DNA of 64,000 nt, taken from positions 310,001 to 374,000 of the forward strand of contig NZ_LANS01000001.1 of the NCBI RefSeq assembly GCF_000964685.1, in the 5' to 3' direction. A program made the position numbers and the translations under genes. Positions 28,984 to 39,643 of this stretch are shown here, piece after piece. The notes under the pieces are model-generated. The model had not been told where the DNA came from. It did not search any database and was given only the letters and a program-made list of their open reading frames with translations. The DNA comes from Anaplasma phagocytophilum str. Webster. GTDB lineage: Bacteria > Pseudomonadota > Alphaproteobacteria > Rickettsiales > Anaplasmataceae. Every line of letters starts with the position of its first letter. Position 1 is the first letter of the stretch.

Positions 28984-30201
28984 TCATACTGTCTTTTCTC
29001 TTGGGAACATGCCTTCTCTCTTTGTGAGAAGCCAAATAATAGTCATACCCAATAAACAACACACTATAGGCAGCACAGATACCGGAACAATGGTGCCATT
29101 GTAAAACTTGCCCACGATATATATACCACAAGCACCAAAAATTGTTTGCCCAAACGATATAAATGCCGATGCCGCTCCCTTATCCCTAACTTCACCAAAA
29201 GCAATCGCAACACTATTACTTGTGATAAATGCTATACCAAAGGAAGATGGCAACCAAATCATCTCAATGAATAGCGGAGTAAGAAATGCCGGAAATGCGT
29301 AGTGACATATAATCACTATAACATCCGGTATCATTACTGACAGCAAACCGAGCACTATCATGCGCATCATGCCCAGCTTTCCTATCAATCTCCTATTTAC
29401 TATAGTCCCAGCTATATAGGACACTACACTCATAGCCACTAAATACCCGTAGTATTCAACTGGCAAATGCATACCTTCAATAAACACAAACGGTAAATTC
29501 GCCATTGACGCCCATACCCACATGATTGTAAGGCTCTGAACAAGAGCGAAACATAGGAATCTATAATTTCTAAATAGTGCACCATATTCAGCAAGAATGG
29601 AGGATAATGACAACTTTTCCCGTCTATTTTGTATTGTTTCTGTCAATCCAAATATCAGGGCTAGAAGTAATAGCACAGAAATCATCGAGACTAGTACAAA
29701 CAATAATCTCCATCCATATCCCAATGATACTATGTAGCTACCCATTATTGGCCCCACCGCGGGAGATAAAGAAACGACCATGTTCACTATAGAAAGATTT
29801 TTAGCCGCCGCTTCCCCAACGTATATATCATTTACTATAGCAAATCCCACAACACCTGCTACTCCTGCTCCTAGCCCTTGGAGGAACCTTAGCACTATCA
29901 GAACACCTATACTCCAGGCAAAACAGCACCCAATGCTCGCAATAACGAAAATGGCAATGCCCCATAACATTACGCTCCTTCTACCATAATGGTCCGACAA
30001 GGGCCCGTAAATTAAACCAGATAATGCACCCCCAAGAAGATTCATGCTAACAGTAAGCTGCACGATAGTTTGGGCTACACCAAAAAACGCACCTATTTGC
30101 GGAAGACCTGGAGCATACATATCGTATGATATATCACAAATTGTGATAGACATTATCACAAGAAACAATACCACAGTCTCTCGAAGCACGAGCATAACCA
30201 A
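28984..30201 (-). CDS. MFS drug-resistance transporter, Bcr/CflA type
   Basis: The 405-residue protein has twelve predicted membrane helices. The MFS motif A region GPLSDHYGRRSVMLWGI lies between helices 2 and 3 (about 67-83), and motif C is in SLSPAVGPIMGSYIVSLG in helix 5. This matches Bcr/CflA drug:proton antiporters (DHA1 group), which export bicyclomycin or other small molecules across the inner membrane. DISYDMYAPGLPQIGAFFGV in helix 1 is also typical. The physiological substrate is unknown. Its stop codon abuts the broken glyS gene, a tail-to-tail arrangement. Confidence 0.9.
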   Translation of the reverse strand: MVMLVLRETVVLFLVIMSITICDISYDMYAPGLPQIGAFFGVAQTIVQLTVSMNLLGGALSGLIYGPLSDHYGRRSVMLWGIAIFVIASIGCCFAWSIGVLIVLRFLQGLGAGVAGVVGFAIVNDIYVGEAAAKNLSIVNMVVSLSPAVGPIMGSYIVSLGYGWRLLFVLVSMISVLLLLALIFGLTETIQNRREKLSLSSILAEYGALFRNYRFLCFALVQSLTIMWVWASMANLPFVFIEGMHLPVEYYGYLVAMSVVSYIAGTIVNRRLIGKLGMMRMIVLGLLSVMIPDVIVIICHYAFPAFLTPLFIEMIWLPSSFGIAFITSNSVAIAFGEVRDKGAASAFISFGQTIFGACGIYIVGKFYNGTIVPVSVLPIVCCLLGMTIIWLLTKREGMFPREKTV

Positions 30202-30608
30202 AAAACCCCTATAAAAACAACTGCTCTTCCTTACATACCATGAGCAAATTCGGTGTATTCATGTGCAAAGACACACCAGGTGGAGCAGAATACCCTTCTC
30301 AGAGATACTCTCCTAAAACAGCTCACAACACATTATATATGATATATCCGAAAAATTTCTCAACAATTATCACAATCTTAAGAGGATACCACTTCATATA
30401 GCATCATGCATCCAAGAAAATCACCTATTTCCACTTTTTAGCGCATACAGGAACTTGAAATCGGATTACTCCACCGCGCAGTAAAGGCATACCGTACACT
30501 AAACATAACATGGTTCAAAGTGTCAGCTCTCAATGGTCAAATCCCAAAAATGCAACCAGCTGAGCCGCCTATACTAGCGACAGATGCAAATTCGATAAGA
30601 ATATTTTA
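30202..30608. other. Intergenic region between MFS gene and thyX
   Basis: Both flanking genes read leftward. These 407 bases hold no visible gene; they should include the promoter of the MFS gene and the end of the thyX transcript. Confidence 0.5.
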
Positions 30609-31475
30609 CTACTCATCAGGATACAAAGTAGCCATCAGTTCACCCCATTCCCTCTTACTCATGCCCACGTCTTCCCTAGAGACTTTCTCACCTTTCAACA
30701 GCATCCTAATGACAGATAACGCGCTTTTGGATAAGGTCTTTGATTCAAAGCAATACTCCATATATGCTGCATACACCATAGGAACCCACAGTGCAATTAT
30801 ATCCAATATTTTTCCAGCGTAAGCGCGCAACTCGTACTGAGCCCCACTTCCTAAGCGTAGAGTCACAAACCTGAGCAAATTATGCAAATCCACTTTCCAA
30901 TACCAGTGCGTGTAGCAGTTCAAAGGAAGAGTCATTCTAGCTAACTCTCTCGCAACACCATCACTCAACATTGATTCATAAGATGCATACATACTGTCAG
31001 AGTTGTCCTTAAACATGCCTATTACATTCTGAGCCACCTCTGACGTTAGAGGATTACCCCTACCCTGAGCATTGTTAGAAGACTGCTCTGCAACATCGCA
31101 AGCTTCCGGAATGTAAAACTCGTTCTCAACTACAGAATACCTAGCAGAACTCTCATTTATACTAGCAGTCCTATGCCTAACCCATTGACGCGCCACGAAA
31201 ATAGGCAATTTTATGTGAAACTTTATCTCACACATTTCAAAAGGAGACGTATGAGCATGCCTCATAAGATACCCTATAAGCGCGGCATCTTGACTTACTT
31301 GTTTAGTTCCCTTACCGTATGAAACCCGCGCTGCTTGAACAATCGAGGCATCAGACCCCATGTAGTCAATAACCCGCACAAAACCATGATCCAACACCTT
31401 ATGTTCCTGATATAACACATTCTCAAGTGCCGGCACTACCAAACGCTTCGTATATTCCGTAGCCTCATCCACCAT
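30609..31475 (-). CDS. thyX: Flavin-dependent thymidylate synthase
   Basis: The 288-residue ThyX makes dTMP from dUMP using methylene-THF and reduced FAD. The ThyX signature RHRTASINESSARYS lies at residues 100-114, and the helical bundle includes CYTHWYWKVDLHNLLRFVTL with the conserved flavin and nucleotide contacts. ATG 31475 immediately follows the sdhB stop, so thyX ends an sdhA-sdhB-thyX operon. Its first 39 codons are also present at 34138-34253, carried by the tandem duplication, and in a diverged inverted form at 37.2 kb. GlyA and FolD in this window share the same folate pool. Confidence 0.96.
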   Translation of the reverse strand: MVDEATEYTKRLVVPALENVLYQEHKVLDHGFVRVIDYMGSDASIVQAARVSYGKGTKQVSQDAALIGYLMRHAHTSPFEMCEIKFHIKLPIFVARQWVRHRTASINESSARYSVVENEFYIPEACDVAEQSSNNAQGRGNPLTSEVAQNVIGMFKDNSDSMYASYESMLSDGVARELARMTLPLNCYTHWYWKVDLHNLLRFVTLRLGSGAQYELRAYAGKILDIIALWVPMVYAAYMEYCFESKTLSKSALSVIRMLLKGEKVSREDVGMSKREWGELMATLYPDE

Positions 31476-32264
31476 CTAGAGCTCCAATCCTTTTATCATC
31501 ATCTGCTTTATTTTCGCTATCGCCTTAGCAGGATTCAGATCCTTGGGACAAGTCTTAGTACAATTCATGATAGTATGACACCTGTATAACTTAAAAGCAT
31601 CCTCTAAAAACGCAAGACGCTCCTCTGTCGCCGTATCCCTACTATCAACCAACCACCTGTATACCTGCAACAACGCCGCAGGTCCCAAATACTTATCTGG
31701 ATTCCACCAATAACTCGGACAACTTGTACTACAACACGCACACAAAATGCAATCGTATACCTTGTCCAACTTACTCCTGTCCTCTATGCTCTGAAGATGC
31801 TCCTCCCTATCAGACCTCGCACCATCAGACTTCAACCAAGGACTTATAGACTTATATTGCTTGTAAAAATTACTTAAATCCGGCACCAAATCTTTGATAA
31901 CATCCATATGCGGTAAGGGAAATATTTTCACATCTCCCTTAATATCAGAAATATACTTCGTACATGCCAAAGTGTTCGTGCCATCTATATTCATCGCACA
32001 CGATCCACATATCCCCTCACGACATGACCTCCTAAAAGTCAAAGTCGAGTCATACTCATTCTTAACTTTAATTAGCGCATCAAGGACCATCTGCCCACAT
32101 TTGTCCAAATCTATATAGTAGGTATCAATCCTCGGATTCTCTCCGTCATCAGGTGACCACCTATATATCTTAAAACATCCAGTGCGCTTAGCACCCTCCG
32201 TAGCATTGTATACCTTACCATTCGGGTTTATCTTGGAGTTTTTTGGCAAAGAAAACTGCACCAT
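31476..32264 (-). CDS. sdhB: Succinate dehydrogenase iron-sulfur subunit, copy 1
   Basis: The 262-residue subunit passes electrons from the SdhA flavin to the membrane quinone site. The [2Fe-2S] cluster ligands are Cys81, 86, 89 and 101 ([15 protein letters not shown]). The [4Fe-4S] ligands lie in [16 protein letters not shown] (Cys172, 175, 178, with 182) and the [3Fe-4S] ligands are Cys229, 235 and 239 ([12 protein letters not shown]). It lies between sdhA and thyX on the same strand. A second copy at 34254-35042 encodes the identical protein. The membrane anchors SdhC/D are not in this window. Confidence 0.97.
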   Translation of the reverse strand: MVQFSLPKNSKINPNGKVYNATEGAKRTGCFKIYRWSPDDGENPRIDTYYIDLDKCGQMVLDALIKVKNEYDSTLTFRRSCREGICGSCAMNIDGTNTLACTKYISDIKGDVKIFPLPHMDVIKDLVPDLSNFYKQYKSISPWLKSDGARSDREEHLQSIEDRSKLDKVYDCILCACCSTSCPSYWWNPDKYLGPAALLQVYRWLVDSRDTATEERLAFLEDAFKLYRCHTIMNCTKTCPKDLNPAKAIAKIKQMMIKGLEL

Positions 32265-32278
32265 ATTATTAACCCTCT

Positions 32279-34093
32279 CTAATAAACCCTTTTCTGCGGA
32301 GGAAAATACTCTACTTCATTTGTCAAAGTATAAGTAGCTACCTCTTTATAGCCTATCTTCACTTCATACGTATCGCAGTTACACCACGCCATCGTATGCT
32401 TCATCCAATTTTCATCATCACGCTCTGGGAAATCTTCCCGCGCATGCGCACCCCTGCTCTCCTTTCGATTTGCAGCACAATCTACAGTCACTACAGCTTG
32501 CGGCATCATATTCGATAGCTCTAATGCCTCTACCAGATCGCTGTTCCAGACCATACTCCTATCAGTTACCGAAATATCTTTCATCATTGCGGCAACTCCC
32601 CTGATCTCCTTTTTACCCTTCTCTAGCACCTCCGCAACACGGAATACTGCAGCATGCTCCTGCATCACATTTTGCATACGACTACGTATCTCCGCAACCC
32701 TCGTAGCACCGTTAGCGTAACGCATGCGATCAAATCTATCTATTATACTATCTTCAAAATCCTTCCTAATAGGTCTATGCAAACCTCCAGGCTTTATAAC
32801 CTCTTTCGCCCTTATCGCAGCTGCTCGTCCAAATACCACCAAATCCAATAGAGAATTCGACCCTAAACGATTCGCACCATGTACAGATACACAAGCGGCT
32901 TCACCTATAGCAAATAAACCCTCTACCACTTCGTAACTTCCACTACTGCTATTTAATGATAGAACCTCTCCGTGATAGTTAGTAGGGATACCACCCATGT
33001 TGTAGTGAACCGTAGGAATCACCGGTATTGGCTCCTTAGTAACATCAACACCAGCAAACGTCTTCGCTGTTTCACTTATACCAGGAAGCCTCTCATGGAT
33101 TACTTTAGGATCTAGATGCGCAATAGACAAATATATGTGATCCTTCTTCTCACCTACTCCCCTGCCTTCACGTATCTCCATAGTCATTGAACGACTTACA
33201 ACATCACGCGAAGCCAAGTCCTTTGCCTTTGGAGCATATCGCTCCATAAATCTCTCCCCAGCAGAATTCAGCAAGTAGCCCCCTTCACCACGGCAGCCTT
33301 CTGTCATCAAGCACCCAGAACCATATATGCCCGTAGGGTGAAATTGCACAAATTCCATATCCTCAAGCGGAATACCAGCCCTTGCCGCCATTCCACCACC
33401 ATCTCCAGTACATGTATGTGCGCTAGTTGCAGAAAAATATACACGCCCATACCCACCAGTAGCTAAAACTACTGCATGAGCACGAAATCTATGTAAAACA
33501 CCATCGCACAAAGACCATGCCAACACCCCACAACATGACCGATTATCTTCACTCATTATCAAGTCTATTGCGAAGTACTCGACGAAAAACTTCGCATCAA
33601 ACCTCAAAGACTGCTGATACAAAGCATGCAATATAGCATGTCCTGTTTTATCTGATGCAGCACATGTACGTACTGCAGGCTTACCCTTGCCGTATTCAGT
33701 TGTCATCCCACCATAGGGACGCTGATATATCTTACCTTCCTTAGTTCTAGAGAAAGGCACCCCATAATGCTCAAGCTCTATAACAGACTGTATCGCATTC
33801 TTACACATGTACTCAATCGCATCCTGATCACCTAGCCAATCAGAACCCTTGACTGTATCGAACATGTGCCATCGCCAATCATCCTCCGTTACATTACCCA
33901 ACGCTGCATTGATACCACCTTGTGCAGCAACAGTGTGGCTCCGTGTTGGAAACACCTTAGTAATACATGCAACCGAAAACCCAGCCGCAGTCATACCAAT
34001 CACTACGCGCAACCCTGCACCACCCGCACCAACAACAACCACGTCATACTCATGGTCCACAACTTCGTATGCGGATCTAGACACCTCAGGCAC
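32279..34093 (-). CDS. sdhA: Succinate dehydrogenase flavoprotein subunit, copy 1
   Basis: The 604-residue catalytic subunit oxidises succinate to fumarate. The FAD-binding Rossmann motif is [12 protein letters not shown] (about 18-29). The FAD-linking His is in [11 protein letters not shown]. The substrate-site residues are in [19 protein letters not shown] and [19 protein letters not shown]. Start is GTG 34093 ([16 protein letters not shown]). Compared with copy 2, the first ~110 residues differ at about 15 positions, for example Val/Ala30, Ile/Val32 and Phe/Leu39, while the rest is the same. This copy sits closest to thyX, giving the conventional sdhA-sdhB-thyX order. Confidence 0.96.
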   Translation of the reverse strand: MPEVSRSAYEVVDHEYDVVVVGAGGAGLRVVIGMTAAGFSVACITKVFPTRSHTVAAQGGINAALGNVTEDDWRWHMFDTVKGSDWLGDQDAIEYMCKNAIQSVIELEHYGVPFSRTKEGKIYQRPYGGMTTEYGKGKPAVRTCAASDKTGHAILHALYQQSLRFDAKFFVEYFAIDLIMSEDNRSCCGVLAWSLCDGVLHRFRAHAVVLATGGYGRVYFSATSAHTCTGDGGGMAARAGIPLEDMEFVQFHPTGIYGSGCLMTEGCRGEGGYLLNSAGERFMERYAPKAKDLASRDVVSRSMTMEIREGRGVGEKKDHIYLSIAHLDPKVIHERLPGISETAKTFAGVDVTKEPIPVIPTVHYNMGGIPTNYHGEVLSLNSSSGSYEVVEGLFAIGEAACVSVHGANRLGSNSLLDLVVFGRAAAIRAKEVIKPGGLHRPIRKDFEDSIIDRFDRMRYANGATRVAEIRSRMQNVMQEHAAVFRVAEVLEKGKKEIRGVAAMMKDISVTDRSMVWNSDLVEALELSNMMPQAVVTVDCAANRKESRGAHAREDFPERDDENWMKHTMAWCNCDTYEVKIGYKEVATYTLTNEVEYFPPQKRVY

Positions 34094-34137
34094 ACTATAA
34101 CATAACCGGAACTACTTTTAGGCTACCACAATCCCCC

Positions 34138-34253
34138 ATGTAGTCAATAACCCGCACAAAACCATGATCCAACACCTTATGTTCCTGATATAACACATTC
34201 TCAAGTGCCGGCACTACCAAACGCTTCGTATATTCCGTAGCCTCATCCACCAT
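34138..34253 (-). pseudogene. thyX 5' remnant at the duplication junction
   Basis: The first 39 codons of thyX ([20 protein letters not shown] and on to YMG) follow the second sdhB exactly as in the intact operon. They then fuse to the leader of sdhA copy 1 at CCCCATG. The piece is identical to 31360-31475. Its peptide would run into noncoding sequence, so it is nonfunctional. Confidence 0.95.
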
Positions 34254-35042
34254 CTAGAGCTCCAATCCTTTTATCATCATCTGCTTTATTTTCGCTATCG
34301 CCTTAGCAGGATTCAGATCCTTGGGACAAGTCTTAGTACAATTCATGATAGTATGACACCTGTATAACTTAAAAGCATCCTCTAAAAACGCAAGACGCTC
34401 CTCTGTCGCCGTATCCCTACTATCAACCAACCACCTGTATACCTGCAACAACGCCGCAGGTCCCAAATACTTATCTGGATTCCACCAATAACTCGGACAA
34501 CTTGTACTACAACACGCACACAAAATGCAATCGTATACCTTGTCCAACTTACTCCTGTCCTCTATGCTCTGAAGATGCTCCTCCCTATCAGACCTCGCAC
34601 CATCAGACTTCAACCAAGGACTTATAGACTTATATTGCTTGTAAAAATTACTTAAATCCGGCACCAAATCTTTGATAACATCCATATGCGGTAAGGGAAA
34701 TATTTTCACATCTCCCTTAATATCAGAAATATACTTCGTACATGCCAAAGTGTTCGTGCCATCTATATTCATCGCACACGATCCACATATCCCCTCACGA
34801 CATGACCTCCTAAAAGTCAAAGTCGAGTCATACTCATTCTTAACTTTAATTAGCGCATCAAGGACCATCTGCCCACATTTGTCCAAATCTATATAGTAGG
34901 TATCAATCCTCGGATTCTCTCCGTCATCAGGTGACCACCTATATATCTTAAAACATCCAGTGCGCTTAGCACCCTCCGTAGCATTGTATACCTTACCATT
35001 CGGGTTTATCTTGGAGTTTTTTGGCAAAGAAAACTGCACCAT
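34254..35042 (-). CDS. sdhB: Succinate dehydrogenase iron-sulfur subunit, copy 2
   Basis: This gene encodes the same 262-residue protein as copy 1 (31476-32264), and I see no nucleotide difference between them. All eleven cluster cysteines are present, so it should be functional. It follows sdhA copy 2 with the same 14-base gap. Downstream it reads into the thyX remnant and then into the sdhA copy 1 leader, so one transcript might span both sdh sets. Confidence 0.97.
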   Translation of the reverse strand: MVQFSLPKNSKINPNGKVYNATEGAKRTGCFKIYRWSPDDGENPRIDTYYIDLDKCGQMVLDALIKVKNEYDSTLTFRRSCREGICGSCAMNIDGTNTLACTKYISDIKGDVKIFPLPHMDVIKDLVPDLSNFYKQYKSISPWLKSDGARSDREEHLQSIEDRSKLDKVYDCILCACCSTSCPSYWWNPDKYLGPAALLQVYRWLVDSRDTATEERLAFLEDAFKLYRCHTIMNCTKTCPKDLNPAKAIAKIKQMMIKGLEL

Positions 35043-35056
35043 ATTATTAACCCTCT

Positions 35057-36871
35057 CTAATAAACCCTTTTCTGCGGAGGAAAATACTCTACTTCATTTG
35101 TCAAAGTATAAGTAGCTACCTCTTTATAGCCTATCTTCACTTCATACGTATCGCAGTTACACCACGCCATCGTATGCTTCATCCAATTTTCATCATCACG
35201 CTCTGGGAAATCTTCCCGCGCATGCGCACCCCTGCTCTCCTTTCGATTTGCAGCACAATCTACAGTCACTACAGCTTGCGGCATCATATTCGATAGCTCT
35301 AATGCCTCTACCAGATCGCTGTTCCAGACCATACTCCTATCAGTTACCGAAATATCTTTCATCATTGCGGCAACTCCCCTGATCTCCTTTTTACCCTTCT
35401 CTAGCACCTCCGCAACACGGAATACTGCAGCATGCTCCTGCATCACATTTTGCATACGACTACGTATCTCCGCAACCCTCGTAGCACCGTTAGCGTAACG
35501 CATGCGATCAAATCTATCTATTATACTATCTTCAAAATCCTTCCTAATAGGTCTATGCAAACCTCCAGGCTTTATAACCTCTTTCGCCCTTATCGCAGCT
35601 GCTCGTCCAAATACCACCAAATCCAATAGAGAATTCGACCCTAAACGATTCGCACCATGTACAGATACACAAGCGGCTTCACCTATAGCAAATAAACCCT
35701 CTACCACTTCGTAACTTCCACTACTGCTATTTAATGATAGAACCTCTCCGTGATAGTTAGTAGGGATACCACCCATGTTGTAGTGAACCGTAGGAATCAC
35801 CGGTATTGGCTCCTTAGTAACATCAACACCAGCAAACGTCTTCGCTGTTTCACTTATACCAGGAAGCCTCTCATGGATTACTTTAGGATCTAGATGCGCA
35901 ATAGACAAATATATGTGATCCTTCTTCTCACCTACTCCCCTGCCTTCACGTATCTCCATAGTCATTGAACGACTTACAACATCACGCGAAGCCAAGTCCT
36001 TTGCCTTTGGAGCATATCGCTCCATAAATCTCTCCCCAGCAGAATTCAGCAAGTAGCCCCCTTCACCACGGCAGCCTTCTGTCATCAAGCACCCAGAACC
36101 ATATATGCCCGTAGGGTGAAATTGCACAAATTCCATATCCTCAAGCGGAATACCAGCCCTTGCCGCCATTCCACCACCATCTCCAGTACATGTATGTGCG
36201 CTAGTTGCAGAAAAATATACACGCCCATACCCACCAGTAGCTAAAACTACTGCATGAGCACGAAATCTATGTAAAACACCATCGCACAAAGACCATGCCA
36301 ACACCCCACAACATGACCGATTATCTTCACTCATTATCAAGTCTATTGCGAAGTACTCGACGAAAAACTTCGCATCAAACCTCAAAGACTGCTGATACAA
36401 AGCATGCAATATAGCATGTCCTGTTTTATCTGATGCAGCACATGTACGTACTGCAGGCTTACCCTTGCCGTATTCAGTTGTCATCCCACCAAAAGGACGC
36501 TGATATATCTTACCTTCCTTAGTTCTAGAGAAAGGCACTCCACAATGCTCAAGCTCCACAACGGACTGCATAGCATTCTTACACATGTACTCAATCGCAT
36601 CCTGATCACCTAGCCAATCAGAACCCTTGACTGTATCGAACATGTGCCATCGCCAATCATCTTCTGCTATATTACCCAACGCAGCGCTAATACCACCTTG
36701 TGCAGCAACAGTGTGGCTCCGTGTTGGAAATACTTTAGTAACGCACGCAACCGAAAGACCCGCTGCCGTCATACCCACTACAGCGCGCAATCCTGCACCA
36801 CCCGCACCAACAACAACCACGTCATACTCATGGTCCACAACTTCGTATGCGGATCTAGACACTTCAATCAC
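35057..36871 (-). CDS. sdhA: Succinate dehydrogenase flavoprotein subunit, copy 2
   Basis: The 604-residue product matches copy 1 except in the N-terminal ~110 residues. Here the sequence is [20 protein letters not shown], and later [29 protein letters not shown] and QRPFGG. All catalytic motifs are intact. Start is GTG 36871. The upstream leader (GGAACTACTTTTAGGCTACC) is shared with copy 1. The mixture of a diverged 5' block and an identical 3' block points to gene conversion after duplication. Which copy is ancestral is not certain. Confidence 0.96.
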   Translation of the reverse strand: MIEVSRSAYEVVDHEYDVVVVGAGGAGLRAVVGMTAAGLSVACVTKVFPTRSHTVAAQGGISAALGNIAEDDWRWHMFDTVKGSDWLGDQDAIEYMCKNAMQSVVELEHCGVPFSRTKEGKIYQRPFGGMTTEYGKGKPAVRTCAASDKTGHAILHALYQQSLRFDAKFFVEYFAIDLIMSEDNRSCCGVLAWSLCDGVLHRFRAHAVVLATGGYGRVYFSATSAHTCTGDGGGMAARAGIPLEDMEFVQFHPTGIYGSGCLMTEGCRGEGGYLLNSAGERFMERYAPKAKDLASRDVVSRSMTMEIREGRGVGEKKDHIYLSIAHLDPKVIHERLPGISETAKTFAGVDVTKEPIPVIPTVHYNMGGIPTNYHGEVLSLNSSSGSYEVVEGLFAIGEAACVSVHGANRLGSNSLLDLVVFGRAAAIRAKEVIKPGGLHRPIRKDFEDSIIDRFDRMRYANGATRVAEIRSRMQNVMQEHAAVFRVAEVLEKGKKEIRGVAAMMKDISVTDRSMVWNSDLVEALELSNMMPQAVVTVDCAANRKESRGAHAREDFPERDDENWMKHTMAWCNCDTYEVKIGYKEVATYTLTNEVEYFPPQKRVY

Positions 36872-37078
36872 ACTGATAACTTAACTGGAACTACTTTTAG
36901 GCTACCACAATCCCCTATGGAGTCAACACAACTTTGAACTCGTTTAGAACTTAAGAAACGTTAGTCAAGCCCTTATACATAATATATAGCGTATTTTTCA
37001 ATTCTGCGCATATGCAACTAAAATCGTGCTTCAGTAACAAAACAATATTCACCCATCTATCATGTAACCACCAATACC

Positions 37079-37221
37079 GTAATTGCACTAAGACTTGTCC
37101 CAAGGATCTGAATCCTGCTAAGGCGATAGCGAAAATAAAGCAGATAATAATAAAAGGATTGGAGCTCTAGATGGCGGATAAGGCTACGGGATATACGAAG
37201 CGTTTGGTAGTGCCAGTACTG
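37079..37221 (+). pseudogene. Inverted sdhB-3'/thyX-5' junction fragment
   Basis: On the plus strand this segment reads [19 protein letters not shown], then IIIKGLEL and a TAG stop, followed at once by ATG and [17 protein letters not shown]. That is the end of sdhB joined to the start of thyX, as in the real operon, but in opposite orientation and with about ten base changes over 140. It is an older, third copy of that junction. The rest of 36916-37343 shows no gene. Confidence 0.9.
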
Positions 37222-37343
37222 TCACAAGGTGGTAATCCTATTATCCGACCTTACACGTAAATGTGCTTCTACTTTGTCAAAAGCTCAGCAGACATGCATT
37301 TACTCTATGGCATAACCCAAGATACCGAAGAGTATAGGCAACC

Positions 37344-39080
37344 TTATATTGATGTACTGCCTGCCCCTACTTTACACTGGAGTTTAAATAACCTAGCGTA
37401 CAGGCTATCATCATCCTGCATAAGCGTAGCGTGTGTTCCTACTTCCTGTATAACACCGTCATGAAGAACGACAATTTTATCAGAATCTACAATAGTCGCG
37501 AGCCTATGCGCAACTGTTATCGTCAACTTATCCCGCATTAACTCACGTAATGCCCTATATACTTTGTCTTCATTATCAGAATCTAGCGCTGAAGTTGCCT
37601 CATCCAAAATAAGCACCTCAGGACGCCGAAGTATAGTACGAGCCACAACAATTCTCTGTTTTTGCCCCTCAGATAGGCATACTCCCTTTTCACCAACAAA
37701 AGTATGAATTTTATTAGGTAGCTCATTAATAAAATCTGCGATACTTGCACCTTCTATAGCATGGTTCAATTGCTCTTCAGTGTAATCATGGATTCCGTAA
37801 GTTATATTGTCCAAAATAGTGCCCGAGAATATAACAGGACTTTGCGACACAACACAAAAAAGCGTCCTCAAGCTTCTCAAGGAGATTTGCCTGATATCTA
37901 CTCCGTCAATAGTGATGCTACCACTGCCAACATCGTAGAACCTCAATAATAGGTCGACTATAGTACTCTTCCCACTCCCTGAATATCCTACTATAGCTAT
38001 TTTTTCTCCCTTCTTCATCGATAGGCTAATTCCCTTGAGAACAGGAATCTCCTTCTTACCTGCATAGGCAAAAGTTACATCGTTTATGTCAACTGATTCC
38101 TTGATTTCATAAACATCCTTACATTCCGACGCATCATTTATAGATGAGGGCATATTAAGCAGTGCATCAATATCCTCCGAAATCCCTACTGCTTTCTGAA
38201 GATCATGCATATTATCCCCCAAGCCATTGACTGAACCAGCCGCCAAGGCCGAATAGAAAACAAATGACAATAAGGCACCTCCACTCATATCATGCTCAGC
38301 TACTGCCTTAATTCCAATCCATAGAACAACCCCCACAGATCCAGCAACAGAAGCAATTATTAATGTGACTAACAGCGCCCTCAAGACCACATATTTACTC
38401 TCAGAATCAGAAACTTCTTCCAATAAACAAGAAAATTTCTGCTGAACCCTTTTCTCAGCCACCAAAGACTGAATAACCTTCAGACCTCTGCATGTCTCCT
38501 CACTAAAATGTGCCAGTGCGTCCTTCCTCATCCGCGAAAACACCCCTGCACGCTTAACGCGCTTACCCAAAAAAGCAACTATCAGGAGCAATAAAGGCAC
38601 TACCCAAACAATACGCACAGTTAAAAGAAAATTTGTATAGATTAGCATGCCTACACTGCTGAGAAACACAGTAATGTTACGAAATATAAACAAAACACTA
38701 CCGCTTAGAATAGAATGCAATGCCGCAGTATCCGCCATAAGACGCGACATCAATAATGAAGTACTAGTTGTCTCGAGTGCGCTAGGTGATAGACTAACTA
38801 TCTTATCGTATAACCGACGCCTCAAATCCCGTATAACAAATTCTGCCCCCATTCCACAGAGCCAAAGACGTAAATACGAGCCTGTAGCAATTACTAAAGT
38901 AAGCAAAAAAACCCAAATCAGAGGCCAAACCCCTGCATCTCCGCCGAACAAGCCATCATCTATTAAAGCACTCAAACCACGTCCAAAAGCCAGTATCGCT
39001 CCCGAACTGATGATTACAACAGCCGCCGCAGATAAGAAATACTTCTTATAAGGCTTAATATAGGAAAGAAGCAGCCTCAT
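37344..39080 (-). CDS. ABC transporter, MsbA-like permease/ATPase fusion
   Basis: The 578-residue half-transporter has six membrane helices (about 12-280) followed by an ATPase domain. Walker A is GYSGSGKST (365-373), the Q-loop is in FCVVSQSPVIFSGTI, the signature is LSEGQ (469-473, in place of LSGGQ), Walker B is VLILDEATSALD (489-500) and the H-loop is TVAHRLAT. It would act as a homodimer at the inner membrane. MsbA normally flips lipid A, but Anaplasma lacks LPS, so another lipid or peptide is likely. ATG 39080 lies 15 bases after the cyaY stop, suggesting an operon. Confidence 0.92.
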   Translation of the reverse strand: MRLLLSYIKPYKKYFLSAAAVVIISSGAILAFGRGLSALIDDGLFGGDAGVWPLIWVFLLTLVIATGSYLRLWLCGMGAEFVIRDLRRRLYDKIVSLSPSALETTSTSLLMSRLMADTAALHSILSGSVLFIFRNITVFLSSVGMLIYTNFLLTVRIVWVVPLLLLIVAFLGKRVKRAGVFSRMRKDALAHFSEETCRGLKVIQSLVAEKRVQQKFSCLLEEVSDSESKYVVLRALLVTLIIASVAGSVGVVLWIGIKAVAEHDMSGGALLSFVFYSALAAGSVNGLGDNMHDLQKAVGISEDIDALLNMPSSINDASECKDVYEIKESVDINDVTFAYAGKKEIPVLKGISLSMKKGEKIAIVGYSGSGKSTIVDLLLRFYDVGSGSITIDGVDIRQISLRSLRTLFCVVSQSPVIFSGTILDNITYGIHDYTEEQLNHAIEGASIADFINELPNKIHTFVGEKGVCLSEGQKQRIVVARTILRRPEVLILDEATSALDSDNEDKVYRALRELMRDKLTITVAHRLATIVDSDKIVVLHDGVIQEVGTHATLMQDDDSLYARLFKLQCKVGAGSTSI

Positions 39081-39095
39081 CTAATACCTACTTCC

Positions 39096-39422
39096 CTAAC
39101 AAAAAATCTCGCAAATCTCCTGCCTCACGAAAGCGAACAACTCACGTCCACTCCTTTGTTCACACCACAGACCTTGATCCGCATCATATACAAAGCGCAC
39201 GGACCCACTTACCGGTGACGCCACCCATATCTGCTGGGTCTGCGCATGCCAGCTGATCAAATAATCCGAATCCCCATCAGAGATTTCAACAACATCCCCA
39301 TTACTGTCACAAGAAAGCAAAGACCCCGCAGACGAGCTTTTCTCCTCTACCATCGACACCAAGGAATCCAACGCCCCACGAGCTAGATCTAGATAACTAA
39401 CGCCCGAACCTTTATCTACCAT
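39096..39422 (-). CDS. cyaY: Frataxin-like iron-sulfur assembly protein CyaY
   Basis: From ATG 39422 the product is 108 residues, the usual frataxin length. A longer frame from GTG 39485 would add 21 residues with no family match. The family core is ISWHAQTQQIWVASPVSG followed by SVRFVYDADQGLW and ELFAFVRQEICE, corresponding to the frataxin beta-sheet and C-terminal helix. The acidic helix 1 (LDLARGALDSLVSMVEE) is also present. CyaY binds iron and modulates IscS-dependent cluster synthesis. It lies upstream of the ABC transporter and downstream of glyA on the same strand. Confidence 0.88.
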   Translation of the reverse strand: MVDKGSGVSYLDLARGALDSLVSMVEEKSSSAGSLLSCDSNGDVVEISDGDSDYLISWHAQTQQIWVASPVSGSVRFVYDADQGLWCEQRSGRELFAFVRQEICEIFC

Positions 39423-39643
39423 TAACAATGCCCTGATTGCAAAATCCTTACTGCTACTAGCAAAGCAACCCAACGACCTAGGCACTCCCAGATAAGCTAC
39501 AACAAATCTATGTAAAAACTACAACCAATTGCGTACAAACATGCGCTAGAACGCAATCTAACCGCAGAGAACTAACATCCGACAAACAAGCGCATACCCA
39601 AAACCAACAATACTTAAGCTCACGCCAACAACAGCTAAAACAC

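Larger units (their letters stand above)
31360..34137. repeat. Tandem duplication unit 1 (2,778 bp, sdhAB)
   Basis: Starts within codon 39 of thyX (ATGTAGTCAATAACCC) and runs through sdhB and sdhA to just past the sdhA start. It is repeated immediately as 34138-36915 with a constant offset of 2,778. Bases 31360 to about 33714 appear identical to 34138-36492. The last ~400 bases, encoding the SdhA N-terminus and leader, differ at many positions. Confidence 0.95.
34138..36915. repeat. Tandem duplication unit 2 (2,778 bp, sdhAB)
   Basis: Second unit of the direct duplication. The homology ends around 36915 at CCCCTATGGAGTCAA, which still resembles the unit junction CCCCCATGTAGTCAA. That suggests the junction formed within a short homology. 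Confidence 0.95.
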
